This document shows positions 49,986 to 56,206 of a stretch of 64,000 nt of DNA, in pieces. The DNA comes from Nitrososphaera sp. Its GTDB lineage: Archaea > Thermoproteota > Nitrososphaeria > Nitrososphaerales > Nitrososphaeraceae. Both the position numbers and the translations under genes were made by a program. The stretch lies in assembly GCA_029263715.1 (NCBI GenBank), contig JAJUFP010000002.1:62001-126000 (forward strand). The letters are read 5' to 3'. Position 1 is the first letter of the stretch. Every line of letters starts with the position of its first letter. Under the pieces are notes generated by a model. That model made no database searches. It was not told where the DNA came from and saw nothing but the letters and a program-made list of their open reading frames with translations.

Positions 49986-51014
49986 TCATACCTTGCGCAC
50001 TCTGATGGAGTACTTGCCCATCCCGCTTTCGCGATTGTAGTGGCGCACCTGCACATAGTACTCGCCGGCGATCAGGTTTGCTACTATCCTGGCGTTGGTA
50101 TCGATGCCGGAATCGTCATCCTCTGCAATGAGCGATGTGGCGTTGTTGGGGCCAAAGAGCTTCATGTACACATCCGTTGGGCCAAGGGTATCAATGAGGT
50201 AGCGTCCGTTGGTTGCCGCCGTGAACTTGAAGAGGTCCTCCTCTCCAATCTTGCCGATGGAGGCTTTGGTGCGTTGTTTTGCGTTGACCTTCAGTTCGGT
50301 GGCAGCATCGACGGTTGTGCCGGTCTTTGGATACATCTTGGCGCCGGCGATGAATTCCTTGTCCATGTGGGAGAGCACTTCGTTTGCCTTGGTGCCTATG
50401 CCGTTTAGGGTCCATGAGGCAGGAAAGAAGTAGAGCATGATGGAATCGGGGTCAAAAGCAGTGCCGTTTATCTGGTCTACCCTGTACTTGTTGAGGATGT
50501 TGTGCCGGGTCGTCGCTTCGTCCCAGAAATTTGGCGACTTGGCAGCCTCGCGGATAACTACTTCTTCGTTCCACTGGATGCCGCCTGCAGGATTCTGGTG
50601 CTCGTGCGCAAGCCCCAGGGCATGGCCAAATTCATGTGCAGCAGTGCCTCCGTCCAGAAAGCCAAGGTTCATGGTAGGATGGCCAAAGGGAATGCTGCGG
50701 CAGTCTGTACCAATATAGGACCAGGCTCCATCACTGGGATCAAAGGTTATTCGGATCTCTGCATTGTTTGCGTTGTTGAAATCGAACTTGATGTTGGCGA
50801 CTTGTTCCCACCAGCCAGCCTGCTCACGGGCAATGGCCTGCTCCTGGGAGGAACCACCCATGAATTTCACTCGCAAAGTCGAGCCGTTCATCCAGGTCTT
50901 GCCGATGGGCGATATAGCACGCACGGTGCCATCGCGCCTTCGCATGGTTGGATGAAAACTCAGCATGTCTTTAGGCAGCACGCGGTCGATGCAAACTTTT
51001 GCTCTTTCGCTCAT
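49986..51014 (-). CDS. Astacin-like zinc metalloprotease with PPC domain
   Basis: 342 residues from ATG 51014, with reverse-strand GTTTAATTATT about 27 bp upstream. HEFGHALGLAHEH at 127-139 is HExxHxxGxxHE, the astacin/metzincin zinc site, followed by a SIMLY Met-turn near residue 210. Residues about 250-340 (LFKFTAATNGRYLIDTLGPT..AGEYYVQVRHYN) form a bacterial pre-peptidase PPC domain. No signal peptide is visible, unusual for this family. Confidence 0.85.
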   Translation of the reverse strand: MSERAKVCIDRVLPKDMLSFHPTMRRRDGTVRAISPIGKTWMNGSTLRVKFMGGSSQEQAIAREQAGWWEQVANIKFDFNNANNAEIRITFDPSDGAWSYIGTDCRSIPFGHPTMNLGFLDGGTAAHEFGHALGLAHEHQNPAGGIQWNEEVVIREAAKSPNFWDEATTRHNILNKYRVDQINGTAFDPDSIMLYFFPASWTLNGIGTKANEVLSHMDKEFIAGAKMYPKTGTTVDAATELKVNAKQRTKASIGKIGEEDLFKFTAATNGRYLIDTLGPTDVYMKLFGPNNATSLIAEDDDSGIDTNARIVANLIAGEYYVQVRHYNRESGMGKYSIRVRKV

Positions 51015-51150
51015 GTCGATGCTGTTTTTTCCAAATAATTAAACATTTTGTCTTACGAAATATCATGGACAGCGTAGGTCGCCAACTATCTCGATTTTTT
51101 GCAATACAATCTTGCGAAACGTCAAGAATTGTATGCCTGTCGCCCGCCAC

Positions 51151-51564
51151 TTATCCGATAAATTTGACTCCGTCAAGATTACGAAACTGCGAATCACCGG
51201 TCAGAAACTTTAGTTTCAGTTTTCTTGCCAAGTGATACCCTAATGCATCGGCATAGGAGATGTCAAGTTTCTTGTTCTTGAGTTTTGATCTGAGCAACAT
51301 TGATTGCTCGATATCGTCTATATCAAAATCGACAAGAAACTTTGAGAAAGAGTCCACAACCTGCTTTGCCATGTCGCCGTTGCCGCTCTTGTGATAATAG
51401 TATGCTATTTCCATCAGGTTAAGTTTTGTCAAGATTCCATGGTTATTGTTAAAGTATTCTGCAACGGCCGGGTTTCCTACAAGAAATTCCAGGACTGCAT
51501 ATGTGTCGTAAAAGTACCCTTCCTGCTTGATGTCTTTGTTCGTCTCAGTCGCCCCATCCCTTTC
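51151..51564 (-). pseudogene. PIN-domain toxin frame lacking a standard start codon
   Basis: The open frame reads YFYDTYAVLEFLVGNPAV (first PIN Asp) through LNLMEIAYYYHK (Glu) to SYADALGYHLARKLKLKFLT GD (later Asp), a complete VapC. Between the upstream in-frame TGA at 51565-51567 and YFYD there is no ATG, GTG or TTG; the ATG at 51556 is in another frame. Either initiation is unusual (an ATC or similar codon) or a frameshift has destroyed the start. It follows an AbrB-type antitoxin gene, which ends inside it. Confidence 0.55.
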
Positions 51565-51763
51565 TCAATTCGTCTTTTATCTTTTGTACTGTTTCTCCTG
51601 GCTTTAGCTTCAGGCTTCCATACAATTTCTTGATGTCCTTGTATTTTCGTATCTCGATCTCGATTATGTCGCCTTCATGAATGTCTTCTTTTTTGATCAG
51701 TTCTGAAGGAATGATTACGCCTAAGGAATGACCCCATGTTCTAACCTTGCCCTTAAGACGCAT
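51545..51763 (-). CDS. AbrB-type antitoxin (VapB-like)
   Basis: 72 residues. RTWGHSLGVIIPSELIKKED and HEGDIIEIEIRKYKDIKKLY form the AbrB swapped-hairpin domain, followed by a C-terminal toxin-binding tail. Its 3' end overlaps the PIN frame on the same strand. The TATA-like GTATAACTTACTATC region around 51770-51785 lies upstream. Confidence 0.75.
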   Translation of the reverse strand: MRLKGKVRTWGHSLGVIIPSELIKKEDIHEGDIIEIEIRKYKDIKKLYGSLKLKPGETVQKIKDELRKGWGD

Positions 51764-51909
51764 AGATAGTAAGTTATACTTGGTATAACTACTTAATAAG
51801 AATTGTTGTTCTTGCCAAAGAACATGTTGGTTATTTTCAAGGCGGGACGTCGAAAAGTAGGTTCGGCGGATCCGAGGGTTCCGAACACAAACGGGTTCAG
51901 GTCGCGTGG

Positions 51910-52137
51910 CTAATTAGGAATCTCTATTACAATCTTTCTGTCTTTCTTGGCCTGCTCTTCCAAAGTATCCAATACAAGCTGAATGGCTTCTGTCATGTTT
52001 GTTTTTAGCTCTTCAATAGTCTCGCCTTCGCTGATGGCTCCCGGAAGCTCGATGCATCGACCTGTATAGCCTCCTTCAGAAGCTTCTTGGACTCATACTG
52101 TGAATTTTCTATTGCCAACGTTTTTCTTAAGAGCCAT
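51910..52137 (-). pseudogene. HicB-like antitoxin with in-frame TGA
   Basis: From ATG 52137 the frame reads MALKKNVGNRKFTV, then TGA (52093-52095), then continues without shift as VQEASEGGYTGRCIELPGAI SEGETIEELKTNMTEAIQLV and stops TAG at 51910-51912. The GGYxGxCxELPGxxSxGxTxEE motif is the HicB partial RNase H fold. One base change explains the loss. No HicA partner is present nearby. Confidence 0.7.
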
Positions 52138-52275
52138 CGGTGTAGGGTATGACCTAATTTGATTATTAAATCATGACGAACTCTGCATCTTGAAATGTTC
52201 ACTTGCATTCTTTTGCTTTGGCAGCAAGGTGGAAACAAAGTATGGTTAAATACAGTTTAAACACATCTAGGATTG

Positions 52276-52500
52276 ATGGTAAAGACGATAACCATCAAAG
52301 ACGATGTGTACAAGAGACTGGCCGCCCGGAAGGGCAAAAACGAGAGTTTTAGCGACCTGTTTGAAAGGCTGATGGAAAAAGATGTGCAAAGCAGCGTCGA
52401 CGCCCTAAAGAAACTGAAGGGATCTGTAGAATTTGACGAAGGCGTCAAGGAAAGGATTCTTGCAGATATTGCCTTGAAGAGAAGTGAACGCAGACTTTAA
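52276..52500 (+). CDS. VapB-like antitoxin (DUF217-type)
   Basis: 74 residues from ATG 52276 (TTG 52273 is 3 bases earlier). MVKTITIKDDVYKRLAARKG and SFSDLFERLMEKD match VapB/DUF217-type antitoxins, with a C-terminal tail that binds the toxin. GGTTAAATACAG is the TATA box. Its stop overlaps the ATG of the damaged VapC gene (TAATG). Confidence 0.75.
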   Translation: MVKTITIKDDVYKRLAARKGKNESFSDLFERLMEKDVQSSVDALKKLKGSVEFDEGVKERILADIALKRSERRL

Positions 52501-52869
52501 TGATAGACACAGATGTGCTGAAAGATTTCCGACAAGCGTTCCAAGAAAGGCGATCAAATATATCAAAAGATAGTATCCAGCGGCGATAATGTTGCCATCA
52601 CTGCAATAACACTGTACGAGACAATGTACGGGCTGATGAAATTGACAAAACCAGTCCGATATCTATCATCATTTCGTGTTTATGATTTTACCAAGGATGA
52701 TGCCCAGCGATCGGCAAGGATAGAGGTTGAGCTGGAGAAAAGGGGCAAGATGATCAAAAGGACCGACATAATGATAGCATCAACAGCCATCGGTCAGGGC
52801 GCGACATTGTGCACCTTTGATAGCGATTTTTTGGAGCTGGAAGACCTTGGACTAAGGCTGTTCAAATAG
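52500..52869 (+). pseudogene. VapC-like PIN toxin with frameshift
   Basis: ATG 52500 overlaps the VapB stop. The first seven codons read MIDTDVL (the first PIN Asp), then one extra A near 52521 shifts the frame; from ATT 52525 the other frame continues ISDKRSKKGDQIYQKIVSSG DNVAITAITLYETMYGL (PIN Glu) to RTDIMIASTAIG and DSDFLEL (PIN Asp). Removing one base restores a 122-residue VapC. It could be a real mutation, a sequencing error or programmed slippage. Confidence 0.7.
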
Positions 52870-52908
52870 TGTATGTCGATTCGGAAGGCGCACCAGATAC
52901 GGCCGGAA

Positions 52909-52999
52909 AGGTCATGGTGGGATTCGGACCCACGACCTGCTGATTTCCTGATTTGGGGTTTACAAGTCAGCCGCTCTGACCAGGCTGAGCTACATGACC
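52909..52999 (-). tRNA. tRNA-Thr(TGT) with 16-nt intron
   Basis: The acceptor stem GGTCATG/CATGACC pairs fully. The D stem is GCTC/GAGC, the anticodon stem GCTGA/TCAGC, and the T stem GTGGG/CCCAC. The anticodon TGT is at 52962-52964. About 16 extra bases (52945-52960) separate position 37 from 38, the standard archaeal intron site. Discriminator U73 fits archaeal tRNA-Thr. The T loop reads TCCGAAT, so position 55 is C rather than the nearly invariant U. TATA-like GTATTAATTATG lies about 27 bp upstream. Confidence 0.8.
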
Positions 53000-53230
53000 T
53001 CGTTACGGAAGTTCAGGAGAACATAATTAATACTTTATTCAAAAAAGGAGGGCAACTTTGGATGAAGCAATCTTGGTTGCGTTGGAGATACCTATTTTTC
53101 ATCATGCATTGGTAGATGCTCCAAATCGCTTAATGGGGTCGGTAGTTGCTGCATAGAGTTAGTCATTCGGACTGCAAGTTAGTTGCACTATTCTACTGTA
53201 TTATTATACATGGTACTTGTATTTGATGTC

Positions 53231-53671
53231 ATGAGTAACGTGGAAGAAGAGAACATGCATCTGATGAAAACATTAGATGACGCATGGAACTCGCAAGACT
53301 GGGATACGTTCAAGAAACGTCATGCAGACAATGTGGTTGTACGTTGGCCGGGCCAACCACCAACCAATGGAATAGATGCCCACCAGAAAGAAGGCGAATA
53401 TTTCTTCAAAGCATTTCCAGACAACCATGTCGAGAATAATCCATACAAGGTGTTCTTCGCTCAGGGTGAGTGGACATGCTCCATAGCTGTATTCACAGGC
53501 ACGCATAAAGGGCCGATGATGGGCCTTGATGGAAAAATGATTCCACCTACAAACAAGAAGTTTAAGGTAGATTTTTGCACCGTCGCGCACTGGAAGGATG
53601 GGAAGATCGTTGAAGAGAATCTGTTCTACGACCTGGTCGGAATGATGACCCAGCTTGGCCTGATGCAATAG
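53231..53671 (+). CDS. SnoaL-like (NTF2-fold) protein
   Basis: 146 residues from ATG 53231, with GTATTATTATACA centred 26 bp upstream. TLDDAWNSQDWDTFKKRHAD NVVVRWPG and KFKVDFCTVAHWKDGKIVEE NLFYDLVGMMTQLGL are typical of SnoaL-like ester cyclases and NTF2-fold proteins. Substrate unknown. Confidence 0.8.
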   Translation: MSNVEEENMHLMKTLDDAWNSQDWDTFKKRHADNVVVRWPGQPPTNGIDAHQKEGEYFFKAFPDNHVENNPYKVFFAQGEWTCSIAVFTGTHKGPMMGLDGKMIPPTNKKFKVDFCTVAHWKDGKIVEENLFYDLVGMMTQLGLMQ

Positions 53672-53783
53672 GGAGACAATGAAATTCGAGAAAGTCCGAA
53701 CATGCTTCACAGCCTTAGATTCCGGTTTTACAATTCACGCTTGATTATGTGTAAAAAGATGCAATTGGTGGATGCCCAGTACT

Positions 53784-53831
53784 GTCTGAAAAAATACGTT
53801 ACCAAATCGTGTCTAAACGGTATTTTCAGAC
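53784..53831. terminator. Long imperfect hairpin between convergent genes
   Basis: GTCTGAAAA (53784-53792) pairs with TTTTCAGAC (53823-53831), and the stem continues imperfectly inward. It lies between the SnoaL-like gene and the convergent DsrE gene. The A-run at 53833-53839 is a T-run on the reverse strand, so it most likely terminates the DsrE transcript. Confidence 0.4.
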
Positions 53832-53856
53832 TAAAAAAATAAGGTTTGTTCTGCGC

Positions 53857-54213
53857 TTAGAAGTTCATGACGTGGAATCCGTCTGAGACTAGTTTTCTTA
53901 CGCTGACGTGCTGCTCAAACTCATCCACAAGCCCGACGCCGCACTGCCCGGCAGATTCCTTTGCACCAAACACCGTGGCACAGAACAAACAGGCTCCAGA
54001 TACTCTGTCCTTTACCGATTCGTACAGCGGGTTTGCCTTGTGATCCTTTCCTGACAGGACGCCGGGCCACCTTGTGCCAGTACCGTCAAAGTAGAGGCGG
54101 ACCTCGTCTCCGGCCTGTTTGAATTCCTTTACTGCTATCATTGCGTTTACCACCCGGCCCAGATCCTCGCTTGTCTCCGTATCTGCAAACACGAACACTG
54201 CTACCTTGTTCAT
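53857..54213 (-). CDS. DsrE/DsrF-like sulfur-relay protein
   Basis: 118 residues. The DsrE fold is evident from KVAVFVFADTETSEDLGRVV NAMIAVKEF and a C-terminal SDGFHVMNF. CLFCATVFGA provides Cys residues in the position where DsrE-type sulfur carriers have their active Cys. Reverse-strand AAGGAGGTGAAAAGATG is a near-perfect Shine-Dalgarno start, so this transcript has a leader. It is divergent from an HxlR-type regulator. Confidence 0.8.
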   Translation of the reverse strand: MNKVAVFVFADTETSEDLGRVVNAMIAVKEFKQAGDEVRLYFDGTGTRWPGVLSGKDHKANPLYESVKDRVSGACLFCATVFGAKESAGQCGVGLVDEFEQHVSVRKLVSDGFHVMNF

Positions 54214-54308
54214 CTTTTCACCTCCTTACCTTTGGTAGTTAGATGAAGAAAGGTAACCTATATTAACTAGAAAGTAACAAAAAGGTAGGCAGGTGAAAAT
54301 CAGGTAAC
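54214..54308. promoter_or_regulatory. dsrE-hxlR divergent control region
   Basis: The 95-bp gap holds repeated GGTA-type half-sites: TTACCTTTGGTAGTTA (54226-54241), AAGGTAACCT (about 54250-54259), AAAGTAAC, AAAGGTAGG and CAGGTAACTT (about 54301-54310). The reverse-strand TATA GTTAATATAGG lies within. HxlR-type dimers could bind these to switch the DsrE gene. Confidence 0.5.
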
Positions 54309-54692
54309 TTGGATTCGAACTTAAAGTTCTGCCCCATACATAACACCTTTGACTTGATAGGCAAGAAATTCACCATCCTTATTCTGCGGGACATGATGCT
54401 TTATGGCAAGAAACGGTTCAACGAACTTCTGGATTCAGTGGAAGGCGTAAACTCAAAGACCCTGTCCCTGAGGCTCCGGGAGATGGAGCGTGATGGGCTG
54501 ATTAGGCGGCGAGTTTTCGCCGACAGGCCGTTGCGGGTAGAGTACGAACTGACCGAAAAGGCCGGGAAGCTTCGGCCAGTGCTTGAGCAGATGGGGGAAT
54601 TTTCTACCCAGTACTGCGCCACCGATGTTTTCCGGGACAAAAAGCCCCGGAGCTTTAAGCAGGTCCTTGAAGCTCAGGAGCTTGGAAATTAA
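54309..54692 (+). CDS. HxlR-family winged-helix regulator
   Basis: 127 residues from TTG 54309. FCPIHNTFDLIGKKFTILIL RDMMLYGKKRFNELLDSVEG is the classic HxlR HTH with an N-terminal Cys (CPIH) that in this family often senses redox or thiol-reactive compounds. The wing LRVEYELTEKAGKLRPVLEQ follows. It is divergent from the DsrE-like gene and probably regulates it. Confidence 0.85.
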   Translation: MDSNLKFCPIHNTFDLIGKKFTILILRDMMLYGKKRFNELLDSVEGVNSKTLSLRLREMERDGLIRRRVFADRPLRVEYELTEKAGKLRPVLEQMGEFSTQYCATDVFRDKKPRSFKQVLEAQELGN

Positions 54693-54743
54693 GTCCACTG
54701 CGAGCTTCAATTTATTTAAATTACGGCTGCAAGTGCTCAAGTC

Positions 54744-55019
54744 ATGATGGCGCGCAGCAAGTTCATGGTGCAGGTTGTCATAGAAAACAAGCCGTACATC
54801 AACGATCCTGAGGGCGAGACGATACACCGCGACCTGGTGGTAAAGGGCGGATATTCCGCAGTCAAGTCGGTTCGCTCAGCCAAGATGCTCAAGATGGTGG
54901 TAAGCGCCGCCTCTGAATCAGAGGCCGAAAAGACGGTGCAAAAGCTGTGCGAGGAGCTGCGGATATTCAACCCCGTGGTCAGCGTCTGCACGGTCAAGGC
55001 CGTTGCAAAGCAAGACTAG
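54744..55019 (+). CDS. purS: Phosphoribosylformylglycinamidine synthase subunit PurS
   Basis: 91 residues. KFMVQVVIENKPYINDPEGE TIHRDLVVKGGYSAVKSVRS AKMLKMV matches PurS, the small subunit bridging PurL and PurQ in the FGAM synthase complex of purine synthesis. Start ATG 54744, with TTTAAATT centred near 54716. It lies about 4.7 kb from purQ and purL, apart from the usual cluster. Confidence 0.9.
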   Translation: MMARSKFMVQVVIENKPYINDPEGETIHRDLVVKGGYSAVKSVRSAKMLKMVVSAASESEAEKTVQKLCEELRIFNPVVSVCTVKAVAKQD

Positions 55020-55474
55020 TGCCTGTCGTGGTCCATCGTCGCAATGACGTTGTCCATCTTTTCCGTGTCCCTAAGCGTGCCTTCCAAAAGCAGCGTTGTC
55101 CGCAAATGCTTTGCCAGGTCCGTGACGGTTATTATTCCGACTATCTTGCCTCCATCCATTATGGGAAGCCGGCGGATCTTGTGGTTTATCATGCGCTGTA
55201 CAGCTACCTCGATGGGCATCTCCGGGCCGGCGGTGGTCAGGATCTTGGACATGATCTCGCCAACCCTGACCTCGGCTACGTTGCGCTCCTTGACGCAGAT
55301 CTTTTTGATGAAATCCCGCTCGGTGATGATGCCGACAGGTGCCCCGTCCTTGACTACAAATATCGAGCTTATGCCCTTCTCCGTCATTGTCTTGGCCGCC
55401 TCAAGGGCGGTCTTGTCGGCGTCTATCATGACTATTTCCTTGGTCATGATGTCTCGGACCACGCCAGCTACCAT
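55016..55474 (-). CDS. CBS-domain protein
   Basis: 152 residues with two CBS domains: residues about 8-65 (DIMTKEIVMIDADKTALEAA; GAPVGIITERDFIKKI) and about 74-130 (IMSKILTTAGPEMPIEVAVQ; GGKIVGIITVTDLAKHL). Such Bateman pairs bind adenine nucleotides and regulate enzymes or transporters. It overlaps the end of purS on the other strand by 4 bp. Confidence 0.88.
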   Translation of the reverse strand: MVAGVVRDIMTKEIVMIDADKTALEAAKTMTEKGISSIFVVKDGAPVGIITERDFIKKICVKERNVAEVRVGEIMSKILTTAGPEMPIEVAVQRMINHKIRRLPIMDGGKIVGIITVTDLAKHLRTTLLLEGTLRDTEKMDNVIATMDHDRH

Positions 55475-55513
55475 GCCAGTAATTTCAATCCTTAAAATTT
55501 AATCCTTGTTGTC

Positions 55514-55855
55514 TTAGATGGCTGACTCGCCGCGTTCTCTGGTCTTTAGGTCTATGGCCACCGGCATCTCTGAGACAAATATCTTGCCTCCGTAAGATGG
55601 GCCGCCAATCTTGTCTAGGATCCTGCTTATGATCTCCTCTGCCTTGCTGTCTGGCACCACGGCCTCAACCTTGGTGCGGGGTATGAACTCTGGCACGTAA
55701 TGGCTCGTACCTCGTCCGACGGATACAGGCTTTGCCTGGCCCCTGCCCCTGCCCTCGACTCGGTAGTGGGTCATGCCTCCGACATTGAACTCTTTGAAGA
55801 CCGCGTTGAGCTCTGGAAGCGCCCTGTCCGGTATCACGACTTCGATCTTTTTCAT
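55514..55855 (-). CDS. PII nitrogen-regulatory protein
   Basis: 113 residues from ATG 55855, starting MKKIEVVIPDRALPELNAVF. It has the PII T-loop region (VEGRGRGQAKPVSVGRGTSH YVPEFIPRTKVEAVVPDS) and the C-terminal GGKIFVSEM B-loop region. PII proteins sense ATP/ADP and 2-oxoglutarate and control ammonium transport and glutamine synthetase. No amt gene is adjacent, unusual for GlnK. Reverse-strand GCATATAGCC centred about 30 bp upstream. Confidence 0.9.
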   Translation of the reverse strand: MKKIEVVIPDRALPELNAVFKEFNVGGMTHYRVEGRGRGQAKPVSVGRGTSHYVPEFIPRTKVEAVVPDSKAEEIISRILDKIGGPSYGGKIFVSEMPVAIDLKTRERGESAI

Positions 55856-56206
55856 CAAGTCTTGTTTTAGCAAGAATTAGGCTATATGCGGAACTAAAAA
55901 ACGGACTGTATTTCTCAGCAACGGCTGCAATGGGCACTTTATGATGGCAGCATGCCTACAGCAGCTATGGCAATCAGGCCCTTTGGTGTCAGGCTAATAT
56001 ACATACACAACGATTGTAGGCGGAAGATGAAGAGTCAAAGACCGTATGGTTGGTTGATATTCTAGTTGATCGCAAATTATAACATACAAATTTTTGTATG
56101 CTTAAAGGCAAAGTGATTTTTGAGTTGATGACTTTTTGTCAAAATTGATCATGAAATTATGGGTTGAAAACATTTTTCTACACGAGGATTACCACGAAAT
56201 GCTGCA
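55856..56206. other. 351-bp gap between PII and STAND genes
   Basis: No convincing gene. It contains the inverted repeat CATACAAATTTTTGTATG at 56083-56100. A 50-codon frame from ATG 56151 (MKLWVENIFLHEDYHE) overlaps the STAND start region in another frame and may be chance. Confidence 0.4.
56083..56100. promoter_or_regulatory. Inverted repeat CATACAAA-TT-TTTGTATG
   Basis: A perfect 8-bp inverted repeat with 2-base centre, about 105 bp before the STAND gene. CTTAAAGGC directly follows and could be a TATA box. Candidate operator. Confidence 0.4.

Noticed and set aside
53058-53156. 32-codon ORF from TTG 53058 preceded by GGAGGG
   Set aside because: Shine-Dalgarno match is good, but the reading is very short and overlaps the upstream region of the tRNA promoter; no other support.
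53731-53745. Half-match TTTTACAATTCACG to the copper operator
   Set aside because: Only one half of the palindrome, inside a gap between convergent genes and not near a promoter.
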